DNA from: a virus
DNA length: 64,000 nucleotides
IMG/VR virus record: IMGVR_UViG_3300013126_000021
Coordinates: 1 to 64,000 of that record
Direction: 5' to 3' (one strand)
Part shown: positions 37,713-46,940 of the stretch, piece after piece
Position numbering within the stretch: the first letter of the stretch is position 1
How the letters are laid out: each line of letters starts with the position of its first letter
Notes under the pieces: model-generated
What the model saw: the letters and a program-made list of their open reading frames with translations, nothing else
What the model was told of the DNA's origin: nothing
Databases searched by the model: none
Made by a program: the position numbers and the translations under genes

Positions 37713-38702
37713 TTATTGTTTCCCCCAAACGCTACTCCAATCACCTGTTAAAGCACCTTTTGCATAATCAGTTGCTCTATTTTCAAAAAAGTTTGTGTGT
37801 GTCGGAGCATTGATCATTTCTTCCACCCAAGGTAAAGGGTTCTTTTTAACTTTCATTATACCTTTGAGGCCCATACTAATAAGGCGCCTATCAGCAATAT
37901 AGCGAATATAGCGTTTAACTTCATCAGAAGATAACCCAGGCATATCACCCATGCTGAATGATAAATCAATAAACTTATCTTCGAGTTCAACCATTTTTGT
38001 TGCAATAGTGTAAATTTCAGATTTGAGAGAATCATTCCAAATTTCTCTATTTTCTTCAACATATGCCCTAAAAAGTTTAATCATTGATTCAGCATGTTGT
38101 GTTTCATCGACAATAGACCATGTAACAATTTGACCCATGCCTTTCATTTTTCCATTTCTAGGAAAATTTAATAACATAATAAAAGATGAAAACAACTGCA
38201 TACCTTCAGTAAATGCAGAAAATGCTGCAATGTGTGTTGCAGTAGACTGCACTGTCCCATTATTTAATGATACCTTCATTATATATTCATGTTTATCTTT
38301 CATTTGTTCATATTCGAGAAACTGATTATAAGTGGTTTCAGGTAGCCCAAGCGTTTCAATTAAATGTGAGTATGCTGCAATATGAAGTGCTTCACGGGCA
38401 GCAAAGCCCAACAACATCATACGTACTTCAGGCTGAGGAAAATGAGGCAAATAATTGTTGACGTAACCACCAGCAACGTCGATATCTCCCTGCGTAAAAA
38501 ATCTAAAAATATGGGTGAGAAATTGTTTTTCTTCATTAGATAACCTATTTTTCCAATCTTTGACATCCTCAAGCATTGGTACTTCAGTATGAAGCCAGTG
38601 CGATTGCTCATGTTTAATCCAAGCGTCATAAGCCCAAGGATAATTGAACGGCTTAAAATGATTTCTTTCGTCCGTCAAAATTGAAGTTTTTTTCTTAATC
38701 AT
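37713..38702 (-). CDS. nrdB: Ribonucleotide reductase small subunit
   Basis: 329 residues. AAREALHIAAYSHL holds metal ligands Glu104 and His107 and the radical Tyr111; TEGMQLF and DETQHAE supply the other ligands. Class I enzyme that with NrdA makes deoxynucleotides for phage DNA. Located after thioredoxin, an aldolase and nrdA in one operon; overlaps the thioredoxin stop by eight bases. Confidence 0.95.
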   Translation of the reverse strand: MIKKKTSILTDERNHFKPFNYPWAYDAWIKHEQSHWLHTEVPMLEDVKDWKNRLSNEEKQFLTHIFRFFTQGDIDVAGGYVNNYLPHFPQPEVRMMLLGFAAREALHIAAYSHLIETLGLPETTYNQFLEYEQMKDKHEYIMKVSLNNGTVQSTATHIAAFSAFTEGMQLFSSFIMLLNFPRNGKMKGMGQIVTWSIVDETQHAESMIKLFRAYVEENREIWNDSLKSEIYTIATKMVELEDKFIDLSFSMGDMPGLSSDEVKRYIRYIADRRLISMGLKGIMKVKKNPLPWVEEMINAPTHTNFFENRATDYAKGALTGDWSSVWGKQ

Positions 38703-38940
38703 TTGCCCACTCTCTTATTTGTTGTGGTGTGTGTACACCTACTAGTCTCGTTTTTTCTTTTCCGTCATCAAGTAAAAGCAAAGTTGGCACAGAACGAATT
38801 GCATGATCTACTGCAATATTATCAAAAACATCAATGTCAACAATTTCAATAGGAATGTCTAATTTAGCTTCTTCTAGATTTTTTGACAAAGAAATGCATG
38901 GCTTACACCAAGACGCCGTAAATCTTAATATTTTTTTCAT
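38695..38940 (-). CDS. Thioredoxin-like protein
   Basis: 81 residues with active site ASWCKPC near the start and the cis-Pro motif RSVPTLLLL. Short compared with bacterial thioredoxin. Likely recycles the NrdA disulfide, as suggested by its place between nrdA and nrdB. Confidence 0.9.
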   Translation of the reverse strand: MKKILRFTASWCKPCISLSKNLEEAKLDIPIEIVDIDVFDNIAVDHAIRSVPTLLLLDDGKEKTRLVGVHTPQQIREWAND

Positions 38941-39549
38941 TTATACTCCTGAGGACAAAACTATTTTGCATATATGTTCAAGTCTTTCGATATGTTCGAA
39001 TGCTCTCCACGGGCTCGTATCAACAGCGATTGCTCCGTGACGATCCATACCAATAATATTATACTTTAAACTTCCGTCATTTGCAACACCTAAATTTTCA
39101 ATGCATGCATCGGCCAATTCTTGTGTAATTGGCGGAATCATTGGTACAGTTGGTCCAACAGTTGTGTATCGACTCAATTCTGGAAATTCCGCAACTAAAT
39201 TCTGTAAGTTTATTCCTTTATACATTGCAGCAGTAATGTATGTTGGATGCATATGTATAACAACACGAACTTCAGTATTGATTTTTCTCTGAAGCCCCCA
39301 ATGCATAGGAATTTCACCACTCGGCTCTAGCTCAGAACTAATTTTGGTATATGGTAAAATGTTCCAACTATTTTCACCAATTCCAATTTTTTTGAACATA
39401 TCAGGTTGTAAAGTTTGTTTTCTAACACCCTTCGGCGAGATATGAAAATGGTCTACAGCATTATAACGCAAGCTAGCATTACCATCTCTTGTGGTAACCC
39501 AGCCTCGTCGATATCCTTCTTTGAAAATTTCACCAATAGTTTCTAACAT
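38941..39549 (-). CDS. Class II aldolase/adducin-like protein
   Basis: 202 residues. RGWVTTRDGNASLRY, HISPKGV, the zinc ligands in VVIHMHPTYITA and the third His in GMDRHGAIAVD fit class II aldolases (fuculose- or ribulose-phosphate type). It sits between nrdA and thioredoxin. Its substrate is unknown; a role in sugar-phosphate or deoxyribose metabolism would suit the operon. Confidence 0.86.
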   Translation of the reverse strand: MLETIGEIFKEGYRRGWVTTRDGNASLRYNAVDHFHISPKGVRKQTLQPDMFKKIGIGENSWNILPYTKISSELEPSGEIPMHWGLQRKINTEVRVVIHMHPTYITAAMYKGINLQNLVAEFPELSRYTTVGPTVPMIPPITQELADACIENLGVANDGSLKYNIIGMDRHGAIAVDTSPWRAFEHIERLEHICKIVLSSGV

Positions 39550-39552
39550 AGG

Positions 39553-41361
39553 TCATCCTTCACATGCCAAACATTCTTCACCCTGTGCAAGTGCCTTTAA
39601 ATCAATTTCTTGAATGACTTGGCGTTCGATCTTCTTGGATACTTTATCTGCCTTTGCAAGTTTTTCGCTTCGGCAATAGTAAAGAGTTTTGAGCCCCTGT
39701 TTCCATGCTTGAAAATGCACAGCATGGAGATACATGACATTTACATCTGGCCTGAAAAAGAGGTTAAGGGATTGTGCTTGGTCAATGAAACTTTGTCGGT
39801 GACTTGCGTGCTCCACAAGCCATCGCTGGTCAATCTCCATAGCCGTTTTGTATACGTCTTTTTCCCAGTCAGACAAAAACTCAAGGTGCTGTACTGATCC
39901 GTCGTTTGCAATAATACTTGACCAGACTTCTTGATAATCCAATCGCTTGTCAGCATCGCATTTCTCCTTGATGAGTTTGTCTAAATGCTTATTCTTATTA
40001 AGATAAGCACCTGAAAGAGTATCTTGACGATAAGCATTAGCACGATAAGGCTCAATGGAAGGGCTTGTGTTGCCCATAATAATACTAGAAGAAGCGTTAG
40101 GAGCGATTGCCATCGTATGACTAAACCTACGTCCGGTTCCTTTGGCATCAGGTGCTTCACCGCGTTCTTTACCCAATTCAAGATTTGCATCGTTAAGTTT
40201 TTCATTAATGTGTTTAAAGATTGTTCTGTTCTTTCCGATTGCAAGAGGTGATTCCCACGGGAGGTTACTTTTTTGTAGATATGCATGAAAACCGAGGGCA
40301 CCAACACCAATAGACCGTTCCATGCTAGCAGAATATCTTGCGCGTGATATGCTGTCAGGAGCATTATCAATGAAATACTGTAGAACGTTATCAAGCATTT
40401 CTGCCACGTCCCGAAGAAAAAGTTTGTTATCTTTCCAATCATCATAATACTCCAAATTCAAAGAGGATAAACAGCACACGGCCGTCCTGTCTTTATCTGT
40501 CGGTAACACAATCTCAGAACAAAGATTCGACTGGCGAATTTTCAAACCAAGTGCTTTTTGAGATTCAGGCATCATTTTATTACTTGTATCAATAAAATGA
40601 ATGTAGGGTTCACCAGTCAACATTCTGGTTTCTAGAATTTTTTGCCATAGTTCTTTTGCAGAAACAGTTTCTTTAATTTCACCGTTGTTTGGATCCTTCA
40701 GATGCCATGAATCGTCAAAATCGGATTCTAGCATGCTTTTTTCAATCAACTCCATGAAATCGTCTGTAATATTAATTCCATGGTGCAGATTTAGGGCTCT
40801 CATGTTAGGATCACCCGTAGCCTTTCTCATCTCAAGAAAAATAAGAATATCAGGATGGGAAATATCAAGATAAGCAGCATAGCTACCACGACGAGTACGC
40901 CCTTGGCGATAAGCCAAAGAGCTAGCATCATAGGTACGAAGATGAGGCATAATACCAGTAGACTTATCATCAGCAGAACGAATTCCAACACCGATACCAA
41001 TTCCACCTCCTAACATTGAGAGCCAATTTACTTCCGCAAGACAATCAACCAAGCCCTCTGCGCTATCGTGCAGATATGGTAGAAAGCATGAAATAGGCAA
41101 GCCCCTAGAACTACGCCCAAAAGAAAGAATGGGAGTAGAATAACTGAGCCAATGACGACTACTGTACTCATATAACCTCTGAGCGTGTTCCGGCGAGGAA
41201 GAGAAAGATTTTGAGACATATGCAAACCTTTGTTGTGGAGAAGTTTCTTCTTCACGCATGTAACTTTCTTTTAATCTTTTAAGACCCAATTCATCAAATA
41301 ATGAATCTCTCGCATAATCTATTGTAATACCTTGATATTCTGTCATTTTAATTTCCGTCAT
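39553..41361 (-). CDS. nrdA: Ribonucleotide reductase large subunit
   Basis: 602 residues, without the N-terminal ATP-cone of longer forms. PISCFLP holds the first redox Cys, QSNLCSEIVLP the radical Asn/Cys/Glu, and AVCCLSSLNL the second redox Cys. MAIAPNASSSIIMGNTSPSI is the phosphate loop. C-terminus EECLACEG gives the swinging Cys pair that thioredoxin would reduce. Reduces ribonucleotides to deoxyribonucleotides. Confidence 0.96.
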   Translation of the reverse strand: MTEIKMTEYQGITIDYARDSLFDELGLKRLKESYMREEETSPQQRFAYVSKSFSSSPEHAQRLYEYSSRHWLSYSTPILSFGRSSRGLPISCFLPYLHDSAEGLVDCLAEVNWLSMLGGGIGIGVGIRSADDKSTGIMPHLRTYDASSLAYRQGRTRRGSYAAYLDISHPDILIFLEMRKATGDPNMRALNLHHGINITDDFMELIEKSMLESDFDDSWHLKDPNNGEIKETVSAKELWQKILETRMLTGEPYIHFIDTSNKMMPESQKALGLKIRQSNLCSEIVLPTDKDRTAVCCLSSLNLEYYDDWKDNKLFLRDVAEMLDNVLQYFIDNAPDSISRARYSASMERSIGVGALGFHAYLQKSNLPWESPLAIGKNRTIFKHINEKLNDANLELGKERGEAPDAKGTGRRFSHTMAIAPNASSSIIMGNTSPSIEPYRANAYRQDTLSGAYLNKNKHLDKLIKEKCDADKRLDYQEVWSSIIANDGSVQHLEFLSDWEKDVYKTAMEIDQRWLVEHASHRQSFIDQAQSLNLFFRPDVNVMYLHAVHFQAWKQGLKTLYYCRSEKLAKADKVSKKIERQVIQEIDLKALAQGEECLACEG

Positions 41362-41722
41362 ATAAAATACTTTTAATATTGGGAGGAGAGTATGTATCCG
41401 GTTTAAGAACTTTTCCGTCCGTTCTTTTTATAAGTTTACCATCTATAGTCTTTGATGCATTTGATCGCGCAACTTCATCCCAAACTTTTTGAAGAGGAAT
41501 ACCAAGAGAATGACAGAGGCCTTCGATTACCCAAATCAAATCTGCACAAGCATCCGCTGTCTCCACCATATCAAAATTTCTTACTGCCTCCGCAAGTTCA
41601 TAAAATTCTTCTTTGACTAGATCCATATACATTGCGGATTGTTGATCAAAATGATGCAACTGTTCATGTACATTTTGATTACCTGCTTTCATAAAATCAG
41701 CCACATCATTTTTTGTGTTCAT
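41348..41722 (-). CDS. MazG/PRA-PH-like nucleotide pyrophosphohydrolase
   Basis: 124 residues. LVKEEFYELAEAV and ETADACADLIWVIEG carry the ExxE...DxxD metal site; DEVARSNASK follows. A helical NTP pyrophosphohydrolase probably acting on dNTPs or alarmones. Between thyX and nrdA, overlapping nrdA by 14 bases. A second MazG-type gene is at 7.3 kb. Confidence 0.85.
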   Translation of the reverse strand: MNTKNDVADFMKAGNQNVHEQLHHFDQQSAMYMDLVKEEFYELAEAVRNFDMVETADACADLIWVIEGLCHSLGIPLQKVWDEVARSNASKTIDGKLIKRTDGKVLKPDTYSPPNIKSILYDGN

Positions 41723-42384
41723 ACACTCTCCTGAATAAATTCTTTAGCCATTGGAAAAATAGTTTCAATTACCTTCGCGCATTCAATTGCAATTTCTCTA
41801 TGTTCTTTTTGTGTTCCATTAGAAGAACGAAGTTGTATATAGTGAATCCACGAACGAAGCGTTCCCGACATATACAATTTTGATAGTGTTATTCCCTCCG
41901 GAAGTACTGCTCTTGCCTGCTCTTTTGCGATACCCTTATCAATTGCCCATTTATATGCATTTTCACATTCAGTTATTACTCTATTTTGCATTGATTGCCA
42001 TTGATATGCTAAGATTCTCTCTTCATCATTAGACAGGTCCAATTCTTTTGAATTTTGTCTATTTTTGTCATCTTGTTTTCTAGCTTCTTTTAGTAAAAAG
42101 CCGTTATCAGCTACTGCATATCTTTGACTGAATTCTTGAAAACTGAAACTGCGATGCCTCAAAATTTGCCTAGCGATATCTCTTGTTGTATTGATTTCTA
42201 GACAAACACTCACCATTTCAAACGGCGACCAATGATTATGTTTAATTAAATACCTGACCAATTTTTCTGCGGTCGAATCATTATTTTGATTTGATGGATT
42301 CGACACTCTTGCCACATAAGCAATTTGTTCCAATAGGTTTTTATTTTCATCATTTCTAGAATAACTAATCAATTTTACATTCAT
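41719..42384 (-). CDS. thyX: FAD-dependent thymidylate synthase
   Basis: 221 residues from MNVKLISYSRND. RHRSFSFQEFSQRY matches the ThyX motif RHRx7S. Makes dTMP from dUMP with FAD and methylene-tetrahydrofolate, replacing the T4 Td enzyme. Overlaps the primase stop by four bases, in the nucleotide-metabolism operon. Confidence 0.95.
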   Translation of the reverse strand: MNVKLISYSRNDENKNLLEQIAYVARVSNPSNQNNDSTAEKLVRYLIKHNHWSPFEMVSVCLEINTTRDIARQILRHRSFSFQEFSQRYAVADNGFLLKEARKQDDKNRQNSKELDLSNDEERILAYQWQSMQNRVITECENAYKWAIDKGIAKEQARAVLPEGITLSKLYMSGTLRSWIHYIQLRSSNGTQKEHREIAIECAKVIETIFPMAKEFIQESV

Positions 42385-43400
42385 ATTTTTTTCCACTGTA
42401 TAAACTCCATTTTTGCTCTCAAATTAACAAACGTATTTTTGTCAATGATATCAACTAATTCATCTTTTGAAAAACCGGCTAGTATCATTTCATTTATATC
42501 TTTCTCACGAATCATTTCAGGCCAAATACAAATGGCAAAATGATTTTCAATTGCTTTGTCCATTAAATCACAAATATTTTTATTTCTAGGTTCATTATCA
42601 AATATTAAAACAATATTTTCCTTTGGAACAAAATTCGTCGCATTTAATAAATTTGCATCTGCTGTTGCAATACAATTCGGTAGAAATAGGGAATCTATCG
42701 GACCTTCAGTAACGTAAACTTTTTTTTCTTTATTTACCTTATCGAGACCAAATACTTTTATTGTTTCTGAATTTAATTTTATTGTGATATATCGCAATTT
42801 TGAATCATTTATTGTTCTACCTTGAACTGCTAAAAGTGAACCATCTTCATCGAAAAAAGGAATAATTAGTCTAGAGTCATTCTCTTTTAAATCTTTATTA
42901 TGATCAGGTTTTATTTCATCAACAAAGTTTTTAAAATCTTCTGCAAAGTATATGTTATCATATGTATCCTCCGGAATCTTTCTAGATAAACAATACTCTC
43001 TTGCCTTATGTGATTTTTCCAAAGTGTTAATCGTCGGTAAATTAATTACCGCCTTCATCTTTGTAAAAACTGGCGTTTCAAACTTTATTTCTGGTTTAGG
43101 ATACTTATATTTACTGTCAGTTTCACCATTCAAATATCTTTCAAGTGAATATTCTTTTGCTAGATTCGCATCCAAAGAATTGATAAAATTATACATATTA
43201 TAACCTATGCTACAATTTTGGCATTTATAGAAATACTCATTCTTTTTTCTATAAATGTACCCTCTTGCTTTTAATACATGTTTTTTTGAATCACCACAAA
43301 ATGGGCAACGAAAGTTAAATAGATCATCTTTTTTTTGTGAAAACCTATTTAATTTTGGAGAAAGGAGTTTTAAGTATTTGCGATCAATGAATATAGACAT
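42381..43400 (-). CDS. 61: gp61-like DNA primase
   Basis: 339 residues. Zinc ribbon Cys32, 35, 60, 63 (CPFC...CQNC); TOPRIM motif YVTEGPIDSLF and LIFDNEPRN. Synthesises RNA primers for lagging-strand synthesis with the gp41 helicase encoded at 62.6-64 kb. Confidence 0.92.
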   Translation of the reverse strand: MSIFIDRKYLKLLSPKLNRFSQKKDDLFNFRCPFCGDSKKHVLKARGYIYRKKNEYFYKCQNCSIGYNMYNFINSLDANLAKEYSLERYLNGETDSKYKYPKPEIKFETPVFTKMKAVINLPTINTLEKSHKAREYCLSRKIPEDTYDNIYFAEDFKNFVDEIKPDHNKDLKENDSRLIIPFFDEDGSLLAVQGRTINDSKLRYITIKLNSETIKVFGLDKVNKEKKVYVTEGPIDSLFLPNCIATADANLLNATNFVPKENIVLIFDNEPRNKNICDLMDKAIENHFAICIWPEMIREKDINEMILAGFSKDELVDIIDKNTFVNLRAKMEFIQWKKI

Positions 43401-43418
43401 AATGTAGTGACATGTTAT

Positions 43419-43856
43419 TTAACCAATAAGTTTCATTATTGTATCAAATTTTATCTGAGAAAGCAACCATGCTATTACAATTATTCCACCTGCTGCCATC
43501 CATTTCCATTCTAGTATTTTTTTGATATCATTGTCTTCTTTTTGATTATGTTCTTTGATTTCATTATGTAAATTTTTTATTTCGTCCATTATTCGTCTTT
43601 CGGTAAGTTCAAGTTTATCCGAAAGATTTCTATCAACTGTGGTTATTCTGGAATGTAATTCTTTAATGTCTACATTCGTATCGCTTTTTCTTTTTTCCAT
43701 GTCCATATATATTTGTGTTACCATACGTTCGTGAGTGGACGACAGTTTTTCTATAACTGTGTCCATTTTATTACAAAGTGATGTTAATGTTGAAACTTGT
43801 GTTTTTAAAACTTCTACATCAACTTTCAGTTCTACTGTATCATCCTGGTTTAACAT
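43419..43856 (-). CDS. Coiled-coil protein with C-terminal membrane anchor
   Basis: 145 residues. Long heptad region (VEVLKTQVSTLTSLCNKMDT onward) and a C-terminal segment WMAAGGIIVIAWLLSQI. Resembles XhlA-like haemolysin/holin-associated proteins in build. Lies at the end of the lysis cassette. Confidence 0.72.
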   Translation of the reverse strand: MLNQDDTVELKVDVEVLKTQVSTLTSLCNKMDTVIEKLSSTHERMVTQIYMDMEKRKSDTNVDIKELHSRITTVDRNLSDKLELTERRIMDEIKNLHNEIKEHNQKEDNDIKKILEWKWMAAGGIIVIAWLLSQIKFDTIMKLIG

Positions 43857-44072
43857 TTATTTTTTTGGCACTTGTGTGCCTTCTAATTTTTTATGTACTT
43901 TGATTTCTTTACAATCTTGTACAGGTTTGCCATCTTTGCCCATAACTTTCTTGCCATCATTCGTGATTTTGTCAACGCAAACCTTTTTTACTTCAGCAGC
44001 AAAAGATATATTATGATAGCTTAGAAGTGGAATAGAACCAACTACGAGAGCAATGAATAGAATTTTTTTCAT
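43857..44072 (-). CDS. Small secreted protein
   Basis: 71 residues. Signal peptide (MKKILFIALVVGSIPLLSY ... SFAAE), mature part Lys-rich with two Cys (VCVDKITND; VQDCKEIKV) that could form a disulfide in the periplasm. Unknown role, in the lysis region. Confidence 0.74.
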   Translation of the reverse strand: MKKILFIALVVGSIPLLSYHNISFAAEVKKVCVDKITNDGKKVMGKDGKPVQDCKEIKVHKKLEGTQVPKK

Positions 44073-44326
44073 TTTAACAGCCCTTTATATTTAGGATTAG
44101 GTTGTTCTTCTTTTTTTGCAAACTTTTCTGCTACAGTCACTCCTAGCCCCATGATTGCGATATACATCATGCCATCGTAAAGATGTGGATCTACTTGATA
44201 CCCGAAAAATATATTAGCAAAGAAAGCTATTGAACAAAAAATAAATGCAAGAAAAGTTACAACACGTTTACTGCTAATACCATCATCATTTATATTCGAT
44301 TGGAAGATAGACAGTAAACTTGGCAT
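44069..44326 (-). CDS. Holin-like membrane protein
   Basis: 85 residues with two hydrophobic segments (VVTFLAFIFCSIAFFANIFF and MMYIAIMGLGVTVAEKF) and a charged tail. Similar two-span proteins act as phage holins. Not proven; the next gene upstream is another candidate. Confidence 0.65.
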   Translation of the reverse strand: MPSLLSIFQSNINDDGISSKRVVTFLAFIFCSIAFFANIFFGYQVDPHLYDGMMYIAIMGLGVTVAEKFAKKEEQPNPKYKGLLK

Positions 44327-44766
44327 TATAGTTCTGGGTGTTGTGTGGGAGGAGGTGCTAGCTTTCCATTGTATCCTACAACAACCGGACCGGTATAATG
44401 CATTGTCGGAAGGGAAGGTTCTATCTTAGCAGGTTTTGCCGGCTTCTTAACTTCTTCCATAGTTGTTTTGAATGAATCTGTCGCTTGTTTTTGTGCAGCA
44501 AGCATTGCTTCTTTATCTTCTTTACTAGTGCCCGCAAGCATAATGCCAGACAATGTTCCCGTTAAGAATGTTGCAATCGGCACAATCAACTCAAAGAATT
44601 TTTGATCGATGGGTGACATTGCATCAAGAGGTTGTGTTACAAAAATAATTGAATAGAGAACAACAAACACGATTCCCGTGAGTGTCATTGCAAGACAAAT
44701 TCCTACAAAGAATTTAAGTCTCGCCATCAATTGTTCTTCAGTGTAAATCATTGGCTTATTTTCCAT
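44326..44766 (-). CDS. Two-span membrane protein (possible holin or antiholin)
   Basis: 146 residues. Segments FFVGICLAMTLTGIVFVVLY and LIVPIATFLTGTLSGIML, then a Lys/Pro-rich C-terminal third. Located between the holin-like gene and the endolysin group. Could be holin, antiholin or a structural membrane protein. Confidence 0.68.
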   Translation of the reverse strand: MENKPMIYTEEQLMARLKFFVGICLAMTLTGIVFVVLYSIIFVTQPLDAMSPIDQKFFELIVPIATFLTGTLSGIMLAGTSKEDKEAMLAAQKQATDSFKTTMEEVKKPAKPAKIEPSLPTMHYTGPVVVGYNGKLAPPPTQHPEL

Positions 44767-45019
44767 TTTTCACTCCTGCTTGCTGTTGACATGTTGTGCA
44801 TTGTGCTGGGGCAACATTTTCAATAGCTTTTTTATTTTTGAATATGTGCTCTGGGCAAGTTCTGGTAACTTCGCATTGAGGTTTTTTGCACATTTCACTT
44901 TCCCAATTTTTGGGGTCTTGGCAAGGATAACGAAATCTATCCGCAGCAAATAGTGCAAGAGTAAGGGGAATGAATAAGATTACAGCAAATGATAGTAGTA
45001 GTTTTTTATCACTCACCAT
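44756..45019 (-). CDS. Cys-rich membrane-anchored protein
   Basis: 87 residues. N-terminal anchor LLLSFAVILFIPLTLALFA followed by a periplasmic part with several Cys (CQDPKNWESEMCKKPQCEVT; CTTC). Probably disulfide-stabilised. Unknown role in lysis region. Confidence 0.72.
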   Translation of the reverse strand: MVSDKKLLLSFAVILFIPLTLALFAADRFRYPCQDPKNWESEMCKKPQCEVTRTCPEHIFKNKKAIENVAPAQCTTCQQQAGVKNGK

Positions 45020-45020
45020 A

Positions 45021-45641
45021 TCAAACTCCTAGGGCATGTAACGCATGCTCATAATGCTTGATTCTATCATCTAGCCCTATTGTACCACCATTGATTCGCT
45101 TAGTCAATGTCAGAATGTCACCTTTGTCTGCCCATTGATTCAGTTTATTTGTTTCCCAAAACCAACATGCGGATTGTGCAGCACCTTCAAATGTTATTAA
45201 ATACTCAGATGCTTCTTCTGGGCTAATTTCAAGTGATGCAGCAAACCATGTATAGTTGTGTCGCCCTGTAAGTTGTATTAACCCTCGCCCACGAAATCTG
45301 AATCCGTCTCCGCTTTCTTCATCGCCATTACCCATACGACTTGCATAAATTCGATTCGCAATTGCTTCTTGCTTGTTAGGTCTTGACGCATAGTCCTGAG
45401 CAATTGCATCGTTCGGAAAATACTTAGGAAATACTTTACGAAGTGACTGCCAACGATAATTAAGATTTTCTACTAGTGCAGTAAATCCTGCCGATTCATG
45501 CGAGCATTGTGCAATGAAAGCGGCAACACGTTGAGGAGTATTGATTTCATATTCAGGCAATAGTTGTTCAAGAGCGGTATGCCAATGCTCAACATAAGGA
45601 TTTTTTGGTAGTAATTGTTTTAATTGTTCTTGTGTAATCAT
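45021..45641 (-). CDS. GH19-type endolysin
   Basis: 206 residues. FIAQCSHESAGFTALVENL contains the catalytic Glu49; FRGRGLIQLTGRHNYTWFA is the GH19 substrate-cleft signature. No signal peptide, so it needs the holin to reach peptidoglycan. Chitinase-like glycosidases cut the glycan strand. Adjacent to the spanin genes. Confidence 0.93.
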   Translation of the reverse strand: MITQEQLKQLLPKNPYVEHWHTALEQLLPEYEINTPQRVAAFIAQCSHESAGFTALVENLNYRWQSLRKVFPKYFPNDAIAQDYASRPNKQEAIANRIYASRMGNGDEESGDGFRFRGRGLIQLTGRHNYTWFAASLEISPEEASEYLITFEGAAQSACWFWETNKLNQWADKGDILTLTKRINGGTIGLDDRIKHYEHALHALGV

Positions 45642-45907
45642 TTTACTTCCTCAAAAATTTTTTTATGCGCTTTGTACCATCCTATCCATGCTTGACTTTT
45701 AATTGAACATTCGTGGTAAAGTGTATAGTTATCTGTTACAGTTTTTGCCACATCACTTAGTTTTGCATCTTTTTCTAATTTTTTTAAATCAGTACAAGGG
45801 GTTAAAAGTGTTTCTGGTGCAAGAGGAAAATTTTGTTTTACTGGTACTGGTGTTGAAAAACACCCAGTCAATAAAAAACAAAACGATATTATGACAGCAA
45901 CTTTCAT
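45638..45907 (-). CDS. Outer-membrane spanin (Rz1-like lipoprotein)
   Basis: 89 residues. Lipobox LLTGC at residues 12-16, then a Pro-rich start (FSTPVPVKQNFPLAPE) and two further Cys. With the Rz-like protein encoded just upstream it would fuse inner and outer membranes in lysis. Separate-but-overlapping arrangement (four-base overlap). Confidence 0.82.
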   Translation of the reverse strand: MKVAVIISFCFLLTGCFSTPVPVKQNFPLAPETLLTPCTDLKKLEKDAKLSDVAKTVTDNYTLYHECSIKSQAWIGWYKAHKKIFEEVK

Positions 45908-46338
45908 TTTATATTTTCAGTTGCTTGATTGTGCGCATCAATGAAAGTGGGCGGTATTTCACATTTATTATCAAATTTGACAACTTCACGATCAATATAT
46001 TGAACTATATTTTGGCCTCTTTCTTTTACTATTCTTTCTTTATAGACAACCTTTTCAACGACTTTAATTGTTTCTTTCACACCTTTTGCTTCAGCTTCAG
46101 CTAATTTTGCTTTAACTTCATTTACTTTAGCTAACCAAGATTCATTATTTGCAATTGACCCTGCCATGTAAACACCAATTACAACTAGTATAATTGAAAC
46201 AATTTGTATGGGCGTTCTGTAAATATAAATTGCTGGTATTGGAATAAATTTAATTAAATAAGTTGCAAAGAATCCTAGTAATCCTATTATCAATAAAGCA
46301 TAAAAAAACCAATTTGGAATCCATTGAAGTATCCACAT
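45904..46338 (-). CDS. Inner-membrane spanin (Rz-like)
   Basis: 144 residues. Two hydrophobic segments near the N-terminus (FFYALLIIGLLGFFATYLI; PIQIVSIILVVIGVYMAGSI) then a coiled coil (VNEVKAKLAEAEAKGVKETI) and KCEIPPTFIDAHNQAT, a tail seen in other phage i-spanins. Partner of the downstream lipoprotein. Confidence 0.82.
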   Translation of the reverse strand: MWILQWIPNWFFYALLIIGLLGFFATYLIKFIPIPAIYIYRTPIQIVSIILVVIGVYMAGSIANNESWLAKVNEVKAKLAEAEAKGVKETIKVVEKVVYKERIVKERGQNIVQYIDREVVKFDNKCEIPPTFIDAHNQATENIK

Positions 46339-46339
46339 T

Positions 46340-46522
46340 TTAGTTTATCTTAGGTTTTCTTTTTACCATTGGTTGTAGAATTGTTTTCTTTTTTCTTTTT
46401 AAATAAACACCAGGTTCACCACCCTTTTCACCAGTTCCGGCTATAGCACCACCTGAAACAACGTTCGTTGGTCCTGGTGAACCTCCCATCATATCCTCAT
46501 TGAATTGCTTAAAAGTTTTCAT
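46340..46522 (-). CDS. Small capsid-internal protein with targeting-like N-terminus
   Basis: 60 residues. MKTFKQFNEDMMG resembles the T4 capsid-targeting sequence MKTYQEFIAEA of internal proteins. The rest is Gly/Pro-rich and then basic (RKKKTILQPMVKRKPK), suited to DNA binding in the head. Packaging is inferred. Confidence 0.7.
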   Translation of the reverse strand: MKTFKQFNEDMMGGSPGPTNVVSGGAIAGTGEKGGEPGVYLKRKKKTILQPMVKRKPKIN

Positions 46523-46905
46523 ATTTTCCTTAAAATATCTGCGATATTCATATCAATTAAAATATCACTTGAAAAGATATCTTTACCTTTTATTCCTTTA
46601 ACTTTTTCTGGCATATAATTTAAGTATAACAAAAAAGTTTTTAGAACATCGTAATCTTTTTCATCTATTTTAAAAAATAAAATTCTAGTTGCAGGTTCTA
46701 TATCAAAAACATTATAGAGTAATATAATGTGATTTAAAATTAATCTTTCTTTTAATGTCTTTGTGACCTTATATCTTCTAAACAATCTTTTTAAATACTT
46801 TGTCCTCTTTAAATCACTTTCAAATTCACTCATAATACAATGAGGTGAATTATATGCCTTCATAGCATATAAAATAATATTTTCATCATTTAAATCCTCA
46901 AACAT
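46519..46905 (-). CDS. Conserved T4-like phage protein
   Basis: 128 residues. MFEDLNDENIILYAMKAYNS and SEFESDLKRTKYLKRLFRRY define a family conserved in T4-like phages of aquatic bacteria. Helical; unknown function. Just downstream of a terminator, with capsid-related genes around it. Confidence 0.8.
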   Translation of the reverse strand: MFEDLNDENIILYAMKAYNSPHCIMSEFESDLKRTKYLKRLFRRYKVTKTLKERLILNHIILLYNVFDIEPATRILFFKIDEKDYDVLKTFLLYLNYMPEKVKGIKGKDIFSSDILIDMNIADILRKI

Positions 46906-46910
46906 AATTT

Positions 46911-46935
46911 AAAATGGGCCACCTCAGGTGGCCCA
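46911..46935 (-). terminator. Intrinsic terminator after the Ig-like structural gene
   Basis: TGGGCCACC and GGTGGCCCA pair around TGA, followed by TTTTAAA on the minus strand. Confidence 0.85.
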
Positions 46936-46940
46936 ATTCA

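Noticed and set aside
43735-44016. Plus-strand frame across the lysis genes
   Set aside because: Antisense to two genes with good signals and without its own RBS.
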